DNA of 64,000 nt from Rubrivivax sp. Lineage in GTDB: Bacteria; Pseudomonadota; Gammaproteobacteria; Burkholderiales; Burkholderiaceae_C. Shown one piece after another: positions 52,377 through 63,842 of this stretch. A program made the translations under genes and the position numbers. Location: positions 62,001 through 126,000 of the forward strand of contig JAURZM010000048.1 in NCBI GenBank assembly GCA_030653385.1. Direction: 5' to 3'. The notes under the pieces are model-generated. The model had not been told where the DNA came from, ran no database searches, and worked only from the letters and a program-made list of their open reading frames with translations. Each line of letters starts with the position of its first letter. Position 1 is the stretch's first letter.

Positions 52377-52404
52377 AGATGGGGATGATTCTAGGCCAGT
52401 CAAG
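52377..52404 (-). promoter_or_regulatory. Sigma-32 (heat shock) type promoter of ftsH
   Basis: On the minus strand CTTGACT (52404-52398), 13 bases, CCCCATCT (52384-52377). The consensus is CTTGAAA, 13-14 bases, CCCCATnT, so only two -35 positions differ. Sigma-32 control of ftsH is established in Escherichia coli. TAGAAT at about 52394-52389 may also serve as a sigma-70 -10. Confidence 0.75.
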
Positions 52405-52500
52405 GCCCCTTTCCACCGGTTGCCCCGGCTTGTCAAGCCCCTGAAAAGCGGCTTGAGTGCGCACCAGTTGCATGTCGATGAACTTCACCCGCCTTGGACC

Positions 52501-53160
52501 TTAGCCGCCCTTGAGTCCCACGCCGACCAGAAAGGTCTCTGCGGACTTGTCGCGCGAGGCCTTGGGCTTGATGGGCTTGACGACACGGAAGGTGTCCTTG
52601 AACAGTTTGACCTGCTGGCTGTAACCGCTGCCGTGGAAGGACTTGCAGACCAGCGCACCCTCGGGCTTGAGGTGCCGGGTACAGAAATCCACGGCCAGTT
52701 CGACCAGGTGCGACACCCGCGCGCCATCGGTGGCGTCGATGCCCGACAGGTTGGGCGCCATGTCCGACACCACCACGTCGACGGCACGCCCTGCCAGTTC
52801 GTCAACCAGCTGCTGCATCACGGCGTCTTCCCGGAAGTCGCCCTGGATGAAAATGACCCCTTCGATGGGCTCGAAAGGCAGCAGGTCCAGCGCGATGATG
52901 CTGCCCTTCAATTCACCCACCGCTGCACCTGTGCCAGCGAACTTGCGCCGCAGGTACTGGCTCCAGGCGCCGGGAGCGGAGCCAAGGTCCACGACCACCT
53001 GCCCGGCTTTGAGCAGCTTCAGGACCTCGTCGATCTCCTTCAGCTTGTAAGCGGCACGGGAACGAAAGCCGTCGCGCTGCGCCAGCCGCACGTAGGGGTC
53101 GTTGACGTGTTCGTTGATCCACGCCTTGTTGATCTTCTTGCTTTTGCTGTCGATCTTCAT
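52501..53160 (-). CDS. rlmE: 23S rRNA (uridine-2552-2'-O)-methyltransferase
   Basis: A 219-residue heat-shock methyltransferase (RrmJ/FtsJ) modifying U2552 in the A-loop of 23S rRNA. It begins with a basic tail ([27 protein letters not shown]) and shows [13 protein letters not shown] [13 protein letters not shown] (catalytic Lys), [14 protein letters not shown] near 60 (SAM motif I), [13 protein letters not shown] near 126 (catalytic Asp), and [13 protein letters not shown] near 170 (catalytic Lys). The K-D-K tetrad is intact. It diverges from yhbY over only 20 bases, with overlapping -10 elements. Confidence 0.96.
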   Translation of the reverse strand: MKIDSKSKKINKAWINEHVNDPYVRLAQRDGFRSRAAYKLKEIDEVLKLLKAGQVVVDLGSAPGAWSQYLRRKFAGTGAAVGELKGSIIALDLLPFEPIEGVIFIQGDFREDAVMQQLVDELAGRAVDVVVSDMAPNLSGIDATDGARVSHLVELAVDFCTRHLKPEGALVCKSFHGSGYSQQVKLFKDTFRVVKPIKPKASRDKSAETFLVGVGLKGG

Positions 53161-53168
53161 GCGCAGTC

Positions 53169-53175
53169 GATAATA
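53169..53175. promoter_or_regulatory. Overlapping divergent -10 elements of yhbY and rlmE
   Basis: The bases GATAATA read GATAAT on the plus strand (53169-53174), six bases before the yhbY ATG, and TATTAT on the minus strand (53175-53170), nine bases before the rlmE ATG. One near-symmetric AT site thus fits both directions. Confidence 0.6.
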
Positions 53176-53180
53176 CGGGC

Positions 53181-53660
53181 ATGACCGCGATTCAGCTCAC
53201 CCCCGCCCAACGCAAGGAGCACCGCTCCAGCGCCCACCACCTGGACCCCGTGGTCATGATCGGCGGCGAGGGGCTCACGCCCGCGGTCGAGAAAGAAGTC
53301 GAGCATGCGCTCAAGGCTCACGGCCTGATCAAGATTCGGGTGTTTTCCGACGACCGCGCTGCACGGGAGGCCATGCTGGCGACCTTGGCTGACAGCCTGG
53401 GCGCCGCGCCCATCCAGCACATCGGCAAGTTGATCGTGCTGTGGCGCCCGATGCCGCCGAAGGAAAAGGCCGAACGCGAAGACCGCATGCCAGGCCCGCG
53501 CACGGTGAAGATCGTCAGTTTTTCGAAGAGCGGCAACCACCGCGCCACCGTGAAGCAGGTCAAGGTCTTTGGCAATGAGCGGGTCACCGCCGGCGGCCAG
53601 ATCAAGCGCAACAAGGTGCGCACCACCAGTGTCAAGAAAAAAGCCCAGGGTCAGGCCTGA
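53181..53660 (+). CDS. yhbY: YhbY/CRM-domain RNA-binding protein
   Basis: A 159-residue protein with a CRS1-YhbY (CRM) domain that binds ribosome assembly intermediates. The domain spans residues 4-98 ([50 protein letters not shown]; key features are the H-L-x-P and the GxxG-like GGEGLT) . A C-terminal basic extension of about 60 residues ([33 protein letters not shown]) is absent from the 97-residue Escherichia coli protein and may add RNA contacts. No ribosome site precedes the ATG. It ends 10 bases inside the convergent DUF4149 gene. Confidence 0.9.
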   Translation: MTAIQLTPAQRKEHRSSAHHLDPVVMIGGEGLTPAVEKEVEHALKAHGLIKIRVFSDDRAAREAMLATLADSLGAAPIQHIGKLIVLWRPMPPKEKAEREDRMPGPRTVKIVSFSKSGNHRATVKQVKVFGNERVTAGGQIKRNKVRTTSVKKKAQGQA

Positions 53661-54106
53661 GAACTTGCTGGCGGGGCTGCGGCACGCCAGGCCAGCACCA
53701 GCACCAAGCCACATTTGACCAGGTAGAAAGCCGCGCTGATGGCGTGCAGTTGGCCAAAGCCCAGCACCCCCTGGCCCTGCCTGGCCTGCGCCATCAGGGG
53801 CTGCAGCGCGAAGTAGCCCGCCACGGTGCAGAACAGCGCGCCCAGGCACAGCACCATGCCCAGGCTGAACTGGGTGCCCCGGCCCGTGAGGGCCTGGCGC
53901 CGGGCCAGCAGACGTTCCAGCACCAGCAGCAGCACGCCCAAAGCCAGGCTGGCATAGGCCTCTTGCGCCAGTACGCGGCTCACGACGCGCCCGGCGTCGG
54001 CCTGCGTCAGCAACGCAAAGGGCGCTGGTGTGGCCACCAGGGCCACCGTCAGCAGCAGACCGGCCCACAGGCCGGGCAGCAGACGCCGGGCGCGATCGAG
54101 CAGCAC
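53651..54106 (-). CDS. DUF4149 integral membrane protein
   Basis: A 151-residue protein with four hydrophobic helices (about 10-32, 48-64, 80-100, 120-142), matching DUF4149, a family of unknown function often placed beside greA and yhbY in betaproteobacteria. FALLTQADAGRVVSRVLAQE near 30-49 is the characteristic loop after helix 1. The start is GTG at 54106, three bases past the greA stop. The tail overlaps yhbY by 10 bases. I cannot propose a function from sequence alone. Confidence 0.75.
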   Translation of the reverse strand: MLLDRARRLLPGLWAGLLLTVALVATPAPFALLTQADAGRVVSRVLAQEAYASLALGVLLLVLERLLARRQALTGRGTQFSLGMVLCLGALFCTVAGYFALQPLMAQARQGQGVLGFGQLHAISAAFYLVKCGLVLVLAWRAAAPPASSQA

Positions 54107-54108
54107 GT

Positions 54109-54585
54109 TCAGGCGTAGCGCACGCCCACGATTTCCCAGTGCTTGACGCCGCCCGGGGCCTGGACTTCGGCGACGTCGCCCGCTTCCTTGCCGATCAAGG
54201 CACGAGCGATCGGGCTGCTGATGGAGATCAGGCCCAGCTTGAGGTCGGCTTCGTCGTCACCGACGATCTGGTAGGTGACCTTGGCGCCGCTGTCCTGGTC
54301 TTCCAGGTCGACGGTGGCACCGAACACCACCCTGCCGCCCGCGTCCAGCGCCGTGGGGTCGATGACCTGTGCAGCAGCCAGCTTGGACTCGATTTCCTTG
54401 ATGCGGCCTTCGATGAAGCCTTGTTTGTCCTTGGCCGCTTCGTACTCGGCGTTTTCCGACAGGTCGCCCTGCGCGCGCGCTTCGGCAATGGCCTGGATGA
54501 CGGCATGGCGTTCGACCGACTTCAGGCGGTGCAGTTCGCTCTTCAGCAGTTCGGCGCCGCGACGCGTGAGGGGGATGGTGACCAT
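54109..54585 (-). CDS. greA: Transcription elongation factor GreA
   Basis: A 158-residue factor that rescues backtracked RNA polymerase by stimulating transcript cleavage. The N-terminal coiled coil holds [30 protein letters not shown] (about 33-62); the tip acidic residues Asp and Glu of DLSENAEY are those that act in the polymerase secondary channel. The C-terminal FKBP-like domain has [18 protein letters not shown]. The ATG at 54585 gives the standard start [13 protein letters not shown]. It follows carB on the same strand, 79 bases away; carB-greA adjacency is conserved. Confidence 0.97.
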   Translation of the reverse strand: MVTIPLTRRGAELLKSELHRLKSVERHAVIQAIAEARAQGDLSENAEYEAAKDKQGFIEGRIKEIESKLAAAQVIDPTALDAGGRVVFGATVDLEDQDSGAKVTYQIVGDDEADLKLGLISISSPIARALIGKEAGDVAEVQAPGGVKHWEIVGVRYA

Positions 54586-54664
54586 GGTGCAATCTGCAGC
54601 TGAAAAAGTGAAACCGCCGCAGGAACCCAAGGCGGGCGACCTGCGGCGGACGGCGAGGCGGAGT

Positions 54665-57990
<3,326 letters not shown>

Positions 57991-57991
<1 letters not shown>

Positions 57992-59142
57992 CACTTTTGC
58001 TCCATGAGTTTCACGAAGCGGTCGAAGAGGTAGCCGATGTCGTGCGGGCCGGGGCTGGCCTCGGGGTGGCCCTGGAAGCAGAAGGCCGGCTTGTCGGTGC
58101 GCGCCAGGCCCTGCAGGGTGTTGTCGAACAGGCTGATGTGCGTGGGGCGCAGGTTGTTCGGCAAAGACTTTTCATCCACCGCAAAACCGTGGTTCTGGCT
58201 GGTGATGCTGACGCGGCCGCTGTCCAGGTCCTTCACCGGGTGGTTGGCACCGTGGTGCCCGAACTTCATCTTGAAGGTCTTCGCACCCGAAGCCAGCGCC
58301 ATGATCTGGTGCCCCAGGCAGATGCCAAAGGTGGGTGTGCCGCTGGCAATGACTTCGCGGGTGGATTCGATGGCGTAGTCGCAGGGCTCGGGGTCACCCG
58401 GGCCGTTGCTCAGGAACACACCGTCGGGCTTGAGCTTCAGCACCTCCGAAGCCGGTGTTTTTGCCGGCAGCACGGTGACGCGGCAGTTACGGCTGGCCAG
58501 CATGCGAAGGATGTTGCGCTTGACACCGAAGTCGAAGGCCACGACGTGGTGGCGGGCGTTGCTGAGCTTGCCGTAGCCTGAACCCAGTTGCCACTCAGTT
58601 TCGGTCCATTCGTAGGGCTCGCTGACGCTGACCACCTGCGCCAGGTCCAGCCCGGCCATCGACGGCGCGGCGCGCGCCCTGGCCACCGCGTCGGCAATCG
58701 CATCCGGCCCGACCACCGTGCCGGCTTCGAAACTGACAATGCAACCGTTCTGGGCGCCCGTGGTGCGCAACACACGGGTGAGGCGCCGCGTGTCGATGTC
58801 GGCAATGGCCACTGTGCCTTCGCGCTGAAGGTACTGCGGCAGGGTCATCGTGGCGCGGAAGTTGGACACGCGCAGCGACACGTCCTTGACGATCAGCCCG
58901 GCCGCGTGGACACGCGTGGACTCCACGTCTTCTTCGTTCACGCCCACGTTGCCGATGTGCGGATACGTGAGCGTCACGATCTGCCGGCAGTAACTGGGGT
59001 CGGTGAGGATTTCCTGGTAGCCGGTGAGCGCGGTGTTGAACACCACCTCGCCCACCGTGTGGCCGGGTGCACCGACGCTGGTGCCCAGGAAAGTCGTGCC
59101 GTCTGCGAGTGCGAGCAGTGCGGGGGGCAGGACGGGCAGCAA
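57991..59142 (-). CDS. carA: Carbamoyl-phosphate synthase, small (glutaminase) subunit
   Basis: A 383-residue glutamine amidotransferase feeding ammonia to CarB. The N-terminal domain has [20 protein letters not shown] near 32-51; the class I glutaminase has GPGDPEPCD, the nucleophile Cys in [14 protein letters not shown] near 275, and the His-Glu pair in [14 protein letters not shown] near 360. The start is TTG at 59142: the family N terminus [12 protein letters not shown] begins here, GGAG lies about 10 bases upstream, and no in-frame ATG exists nearby. A TATACT promoter element is about 135 bases upstream. Confidence 0.95.
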
Positions 59143-59221
59143 GATGAAAAAGCTCCGGGGTTCGCGCGCGCATCGCCACCCGCTGAGGGCGGTTCCGATG
59201 GGGGAAACCGACTTCGGTGCG

Positions 59222-59236
59222 ACCGGAATTTCCGGT
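59222..59236 (-). promoter_or_regulatory. Inverted repeat in the carA leader
   Basis: ACCGGAA and TTCCGGT with a single central base form a 15-base palindrome in the leader about 85 bases before carA. Other short hairpins follow (CGGTT...AACCG near 59190-59210). It may be an operator for a pyrimidine or arginine regulator, or a leader structure. Confidence 0.4.
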
Positions 59237-59277
59237 GATGTGCGACGGCGCTGGGCTGGGGACGGGTAAACCTGTGA

Positions 59278-59283
59278 AGTATA
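59278..59283 (-). promoter_or_regulatory. -10 element of the carAB promoter
   Basis: On the minus strand TATACT, one base from consensus, placed about 135 bases before the carA TTG. The -35 region is GC-rich and not recognisable. Confidence 0.55.
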
Positions 59284-59319
59284 GCCGCCCGGGCTCTCAT
59301 CGACCCCGGCTTGCCCCTC

Positions 59320-59727
59320 TCAGAGCGGCAGGGCCGCGATGCCGGCTCGCGCCACCTGCGCGTCTTCGCTGGACTTCACACCGCTGACCCCCACGGCGCC
59401 GATGCATTGGCCGTCCACGATGATCGGCACGCCGCCTTCGAGCATGCCTTGCAGCGCCGGCGCACTGAGGAATGCCGTGCGCCCCTGGTTGATCATGTCT
59501 TCGTAGAACTTGCTTTCGCGCCGCCCCAGTGCCGCCGTGCGTGCTTTGGCCGGCGCAATCTCCGCCGAAATGGCCGATGCACCATCCAGCCTTTGCAGCC
59601 AGAGCAGGTGGCCGCCCGGGTCAACCACGGCCAGCGTCACCGCCCACCCGTGGCGGCGGGCCTCGGCTTCTGCGGCCTGGGCGATGGCCCGTGCATCGTC
59701 GTGTGTCATCAAGGCTTGTGTCTTCAT
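59320..59727 (-). CDS. GlcG/HbpS-family (DUF336) protein
   Basis: A 135-residue GlcG/HbpS-like protein. The family pattern is clear: ARAIAQAAEAEARRHGWAVTLAVVDPGGHLLWLQRLDGA (VVDPGGHLL is the signature), then KARTAALGRRES, and GGVPIIVDGQCIGAVGVSGVKSSEDAQVARAGI at the end. Members bind haem or cobalamin in some bacteria, or accompany glycolate or alcohol metabolism; many are unassigned. No signal peptide is seen, so it is cytosolic. It stands alone, upstream of carA on the same strand, and diverges from the Bax-inhibitor gene. Confidence 0.85.
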   Translation of the reverse strand: MKTQALMTHDDARAIAQAAEAEARRHGWAVTLAVVDPGGHLLWLQRLDGASAISAEIAPAKARTAALGRRESKFYEDMINQGRTAFLSAPALQGMLEGGVPIIVDGQCIGAVGVSGVKSSEDAQVARAGIAALPL

Positions 59728-59801
59728 GGCTCCAACGATAACCAATTTGGCACCCAAGCCGCCGCGAGCCGTGGGGGCATGCACGGATGCGCCTCCACCC
59801 C

Positions 59802-59807
59802 TAGAAT
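59802..59807 (+). promoter_or_regulatory. Candidate -10 element for the Bax-inhibitor-1 gene
   Basis: TAGAAT lies 44 bases before the ATG at 59852, leaving a short leader with the ribosome site TGGAGG. The -35 is not evident. Confidence 0.5.
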
Positions 59808-59851
59808 GGCGCGTGCGGCTGTTTTTGCCGCCTGTCTACTCTGGAGGTTTC

Positions 59852-60544
59852 ATGAATCAAAGCGTGCAGAACTATCCTGGCCTCGCCGGTGGCGGCGCGC
59901 TCGCGGCCGACCGCAACCGTGTCCTGCGCAACACCTACTGGTTGCTGGCGCTGTCGATGGTGCCCACCGTTCTGGGTGCCTGGATCGGCGTGCAGACCGG
60001 CATCGCCCGCGCCATGTCACCCGGCATCGGGCTGATGGTGTTCCTGGTTGGCGCCTTCGGTTTCATGTTTGCCATCGAGAAGTTCAAGAACTCTGCAGCG
60101 GGCGTGCCCATGCTGCTGGGCTTCACCTTCTTCATGGGCCTGATGCTGTCGCGCCTGATCAGCGTGGTGCTGGCCACCAGCGGCCCGGGCGTCATCATGA
60201 TGGCCTTTGGCGGCACGGCAGCCATCTTCCTGACGATGGCCAGCCTGTCCAGCGTGATCAAGCGCGACCTGGGCAACATGGGCAAGTTCCTGACCATCGG
60301 CGCGATCATGTTGTTCGTGGCACTGCTGGCCAACTTCTTCCTGCAGTCGCCTGCGTTGATGATCGTGCTGGCCGTGCTGGGCATGGGCATCTTCAGCGCC
60401 TTCATCCTGTACGACCTGCGTCGGGTTCGTGATGGCGACGAAACCAACTACATCACCGCCACGCTGGGTGTCTACCTGAGCATCTACAACGTGTTCCAGT
60501 TCATGCTGGCACTGCTGGGCATCGGCGGCTCCAGCGACGACTGA
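59852..60544 (+). CDS. Bax inhibitor-1 / YccA family membrane protein
   Basis: A 230-residue protein with seven hydrophobic helices after a 27-residue tail. The family signature is present: NTYWLLALSMVPTVLGAW (helix 1), FIL-YDLRRV near 188 and ITATLGVYLSIYNVFQFMLALLGI at the C terminus, with Asp in YDLRRVRDGD as in the pH-sensing aspartates of BI-1 proteins. Relatives include YccA, an FtsH substrate and modulator in Escherichia coli, and calcium-leak proteins. ftsH lies 8 kb away here, so a link is only inferred. The ribosome site TGGAGG precedes the ATG. Confidence 0.93.
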   Translation: MNQSVQNYPGLAGGGALAADRNRVLRNTYWLLALSMVPTVLGAWIGVQTGIARAMSPGIGLMVFLVGAFGFMFAIEKFKNSAAGVPMLLGFTFFMGLMLSRLISVVLATSGPGVIMMAFGGTAAIFLTMASLSSVIKRDLGNMGKFLTIGAIMLFVALLANFFLQSPALMIVLAVLGMGIFSAFILYDLRRVRDGDETNYITATLGVYLSIYNVFQFMLALLGIGGSSDD

Positions 60545-60563
60545 TCGGCTTTTGAAGCCATGC

Positions 60564-60590
60564 AAACGGGGCCCCTGGGGCCCCGTTTTT
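60564..60590 (+). terminator. Intrinsic (possibly bidirectional) terminator
   Basis: Arms AAACGGGGCCC (60564-60574) and GGGCCCCGTTT (60578-60588) pair perfectly over 11 bases with a three-base loop, followed by TT. It ends the Bax-inhibitor gene and lies immediately after the rlmD stop on the other strand. Confidence 0.92.
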
Positions 60591-61951
60591 CATGTGCCAT
60601 CGAAGTCGAACACCGCCATGCTTTCGACGTGTGCGGTGTGCGGGAACATGTTGACCACACCCGCCAGCGAACAGCGGTAGCCCGCCTGGTGCACCAGCAG
60701 GCCGGCGTCGCGAGCCAGCGTGGCCGGGTTGCAGCTGACGTAGACAATGCGGCGGGGCGGTTTCCAGCCCTCGCTGCCGTGCAGGTCGGCCAGGGCCTTG
60801 GCCAATGCAAAGGCCCCCTCTCGCGGCGGATCGACCAGCCACCGCTGGCTGTCACCCAGTGCACGAAGGTCTTCTGGCGTGATCTCGAACAGGTTACGCG
60901 CCTCGAATCGTGTGCGTCCGGCCAGGCCGTTGGCCACGGCGTTGGCTCGCGCCCGGGCCACCAGGGTTTCGCTGCCTTCGATGCCCAGCACCTGGGCCGC
61001 ACGCGTGGCCAGCGGCAGCGTGAAATTGCCCAGGCCACAGAACCAGTCGATGAGCTTGTCTTCAGGCTGTGCATCGAGCAGGCGCACGGCTCGCGCCACC
61101 AGCACCCGATTGATGTGCGGGTTGACTTGCGTGAAGTCGGTCGGCTTGAAAGGCATCGTGATGCCGAATTCAGGCAACCGGTAGGACAGCTCGGGCCCAC
61201 CTTCGTCCAGCAGGTGCACGGTGTCGGGGCCCTTGGGCTGCAGCCACCACTGAACGCCGTGCTCGGCCGCAAACTGGCGCAAGCGGCCGGCGTCGGCATC
61301 TGACACCGGTTCCAGATGGCGCAGGACCAGCGCAATCACCGCACCCTGCTCTCCCTCACCCGCTGCCAACTCGATTTGCGGCAGGCGATCGCGCTGGTCC
61401 ATGGCGCCGATCAGGTCGCGCAGCGGCAGCAACATGCCACTCACCTTGGGCGGCAGCACAGGGCACACTGCCATGTCGGCCACGTAACGCGACTTGCGCT
61501 CGTGAAAACCGATCAGCACGGTGCCCTTCTTGGCCACGAAGCGCACCGACAGCCGAGCGCGGTCGCGGTAGCCCCAGGTCGGGCCTTCGATGGCACGCAG
61601 CATGCGGTCGGGCTTGACCTTGGCCAGGTGCCACAGGTTGTCTTCGAGCACCCGTTGTTTCACGGCCACCTGCGCGGCGGGGTGCAGGTGCTGCATCTTG
61701 CAACCGCCGCAAGAGCCCGCGTGCAAGCCGAAGTGCGGGCAGCCCGGGCGCACCCGTTGCGCGCTTTCGCGCTGCAGGGCGGTCATCCGCCCCTGTTCCC
61801 AGTTGTTCTTCTTGCGCGAGACCTGCACCTGCACACGCTCGGTGGGCAGGGCACCTTCGATGAAGACCACCTTGCCGTCTTCACGGTGGGCCACCCCTTG
61901 CGCTTCGAGGTCGAGCGATTCGACGTCGAGCCAATCCATTCCGTTTGCCAT
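60590..61951 (-). CDS. rlmD: 23S rRNA (uracil-1939-C5)-methyltransferase
   Basis: A 453-residue enzyme. An N-terminal TRAM domain ([29 protein letters not shown]) is followed by four cysteines that bind a [4Fe-4S] cluster ([19 protein letters not shown] plus CPVLPP). The SAM domain has [16 protein letters not shown] near 283, and the catalytic Cys is in [11 protein letters not shown] near 405, with Glu in HVESMAVF. The ATG at 61951 is chosen because the upstream ATG (61960) would overlap the GATAAT -10-like element; that element is seven bases upstream of 61951. It follows nlpD on the same strand. Confidence 0.95.
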   Translation of the reverse strand: MANGMDWLDVESLDLEAQGVAHREDGKVVFIEGALPTERVQVQVSRKKNNWEQGRMTALQRESAQRVRPGCPHFGLHAGSCGGCKMQHLHPAAQVAVKQRVLEDNLWHLAKVKPDRMLRAIEGPTWGYRDRARLSVRFVAKKGTVLIGFHERKSRYVADMAVCPVLPPKVSGMLLPLRDLIGAMDQRDRLPQIELAAGEGEQGAVIALVLRHLEPVSDADAGRLRQFAAEHGVQWWLQPKGPDTVHLLDEGGPELSYRLPEFGITMPFKPTDFTQVNPHINRVLVARAVRLLDAQPEDKLIDWFCGLGNFTLPLATRAAQVLGIEGSETLVARARANAVANGLAGRTRFEARNLFEITPEDLRALGDSQRWLVDPPREGAFALAKALADLHGSEGWKPPRRIVYVSCNPATLARDAGLLVHQAGYRCSLAGVVNMFPHTAHVESMAVFDFDGT

Positions 61952-61958
61952 GCCGGGC

Positions 61959-61964
61959 ATTATC
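61959..61964 (-). promoter_or_regulatory. Candidate -10 element for rlmD
   Basis: On the minus strand GATAAT, seven bases, then the ATG at 61951; no Shine-Dalgarno sequence intervenes. It lies between nlpD and rlmD. Confidence 0.45.
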
Positions 61965-61992
61965 CCGGTGGCTGAGGCATGAACTTGCGCAG

Positions 61993-63024
61993 TCAGCGTG
62001 CCGGCAACAGGCGTGCAGGGTCGACCGGCTTGCCCTGGCGTCGGATCTCGAAGTGCAACTGCACCCGCTCGGCGTCGCTGGAACCCATCTCGGCGATTCT
62101 CTGACCACGGCGCACGACCTGGTCTTCTTTCACCAGCAGCGCCTGGTTGTGGGCGTAGGCCGTCAGGAAGGTGGCGTTGTGCTTGACGATCACCAGGTTG
62201 CCGTAGCCGCGCAAGCCAGAGCCCGCGTACACCACACGGCCGTCGGCCGCGGCCAGCACGGGGTCGCCGGCCTTGCCGGTGATGGCCAGGCCTTTGCTCT
62301 TGACGTCGTCAAAAGGCGTGGCCACAGGGCCGGCCGCTGGCCAGGCCCAGGCCACTTCTTCGTCGGTGGATGCAACTGCGGGCGCGGCGGACGGCGGCGC
62401 CGGCACCGGTGCCGGGGTGACGGCCGGCACGGGGGCTGGGGTCGGCACAGCAGGCGCCGGGGTCGGTGCGACAGCCGGCGGAGCAGCCGGCGGTGAAGCA
62501 GCCGGCGGTGTTGCACTGGCCGCAGTGCCGGCAGGCGCCGGCTTGGCATCGGGGGCGCGCGGATCCAGCGGCCGGGCCTCAGCCCGCCCACCAGGCACCA
62601 CCGGCCGCGTGACCACGCCACTGGCATCGGCCGACGGGGGCACAACCCGCAGCACCTGGCCCACTTCGATGGCGTTGGCATTCTCCAGGCCGCTCCAGCG
62701 GGCGATGTCGCGCCAGTTCTGCCCGTGTTCCAGCGCCACGCGAATCACGGTGTCACCGGGCTTGACGGTGTAATAACCCGGCTTGCCCGCGTTTTCTGCG
62801 CCCGGCAGCGGTTTCGCCGCCTCGGGTGCACTGGCTGGGGCCGCCGCACTTGCCGTCGCAGCGGGCACGGGCCGCGTGGCGGTGCCACGGTCTTCAACCG
62901 GGGCACGGTGCGTGCTGCTGGCACAACCGGCCAATGCAGCAACCAGCCCCAAAACGCCCAGGCTCGAGGCACGGTGCGGCAGAGGCCAGCTCTGGCGAGA
63001 GAAAGAAGGTGTGAACAGTTTCAT
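61993..63024 (-). CDS. nlpD: NlpD-like LysM/LytM lipoprotein
   Basis: A 343-residue outer-membrane lipoprotein. The lipobox LVAALAGC gives lipidated Cys near residue 34. A LysM domain ([44 protein letters not shown], about 84-127) binds peptidoglycan. A Pro/Ala-rich linker of about 100 residues leads to an M23/LytM domain ([41 protein letters not shown], from about 225). The first zinc-ligand motif of active M23 enzymes (H-x3-D) is absent: the segment reads [13 protein letters not shown]. It is thus probably, like NlpD/EnvC, a non-catalytic activator of amidases such as AmiC. ATGA overlap with pcm. Confidence 0.93.
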   Translation of the reverse strand: MKLFTPSFSRQSWPLPHRASSLGVLGLVAALAGCASSTHRAPVEDRGTATRPVPAATASAAAPASAPEAAKPLPGAENAGKPGYYTVKPGDTVIRVALEHGQNWRDIARWSGLENANAIEVGQVLRVVPPSADASGVVTRPVVPGGRAEARPLDPRAPDAKPAPAGTAASATPPAASPPAAPPAVAPTPAPAVPTPAPVPAVTPAPVPAPPSAAPAVASTDEEVAWAWPAAGPVATPFDDVKSKGLAITGKAGDPVLAAADGRVVYAGSGLRGYGNLVIVKHNATFLTAYAHNQALLVKEDQVVRRGQRIAEMGSSDAERVQLHFEIRRQGKPVDPARLLPAR

Positions 63025-63830
63025 TCCGTACCGGATTTTAGAGGGACGAAGTGGACCGCATCCTGGTGCAGGGTGGACAGGCCGTCCGGGCCACGATCGA
63101 CGATCACCAGGCGTTGACCACCCGCGTTTCCCGCGTGCATCGGCGCCACCAGGCGCCCGCCCACGGCCAGTTGATCGAGCCAGGCTTTCGGCAGTTGCTC
63201 GCCGCCAGCCGCGGCCACGATGCTGTGATAAGGCGCACGCGGCGGGTGGCCCAGCATGCCGTCGCCAAACACCAGACGCAGGTCGCCGTGGCGAAGTTGC
63301 GCCAGGTTGTCGCGTGCACGTTCGTGCAGCGCCTGCAGCCTTTCGATCGACACCACCTGGCGGCCCAGCTGCAGCAACAGCGCCGCCTGGTAGCCGCAGC
63401 CGGTTCCGATTTCGAGCACACGACCCAGGTTCCCGTGTTCTCGCGCATGCGCACCTTCGAACAGCAGGGCCAGCATGTGCCCCACCACCGAGGGCTTGGA
63501 GATGGTCTGCGACAGGCCGATCGGCAGGCTCGTGTCTTCGTAGGCCTGGTTGGCCAGCGCGCTGTCGACAAAACGGTGGCGTTCGACACTGCGCAGCGCC
63601 TGCAGCACCGTTTCGTTGTGCAGCCCGGCGGCACGCAAGCGGTCGACCATGCGCCGGCGCACGGCAGCCGAGTCCAGACCCAGGCCGCTGGGCAGCACCT
63701 GCCGCGCCAGGTCCAGAGCCGCCTGTTGGACCGGCCGCTGCGGGCGCACCACGGCCGCGTCTTCGCGCCGGCTCACGGTTTTGCCTTGCAACTGCTGCAG
63801 GCCCAGGGGGAAACGGGGTAGGCGGCTCAT
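63021..63830 (-). CDS. pcm: Protein-L-isoaspartate O-methyltransferase
   Basis: A 269-residue repair enzyme that methylates L-isoaspartyl residues in damaged proteins. It has the family core: RHRFVDSALANQAYEDTSLPIGLSQTISKPSVVGHML (about 104-140), SAM motif VLEIGTGCGYQAALLL near 165, IERLQALHERARDNL, and YHSIVAAAGGEQLPKAWLDQLAVGGRLVAPM near 215-245. An N-terminal extension of about 55 residues is typical of the longer betaproteobacterial form. It lies between surE and nlpD, with a 4-base overlap with nlpD. The start ATG is at 63830. Confidence 0.95.
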   Translation of the reverse strand: MSRLPRFPLGLQQLQGKTVSRREDAAVVRPQRPVQQAALDLARQVLPSGLGLDSAAVRRRMVDRLRAAGLHNETVLQALRSVERHRFVDSALANQAYEDTSLPIGLSQTISKPSVVGHMLALLFEGAHAREHGNLGRVLEIGTGCGYQAALLLQLGRQVVSIERLQALHERARDNLAQLRHGDLRLVFGDGMLGHPPRAPYHSIVAAAGGEQLPKAWLDQLAVGGRLVAPMHAGNAGGQRLVIVDRGPDGLSTLHQDAVHFVPLKSGTE

Positions 63831-63842
63831 TGGCTCATTGGC

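Noticed and set aside
59142-59160. CTTTTT before carA as an attenuator T tract
   Set aside because: It is just the spacer between the GGAG ribosome site and the TTG start, and no stable stem ends directly before it.
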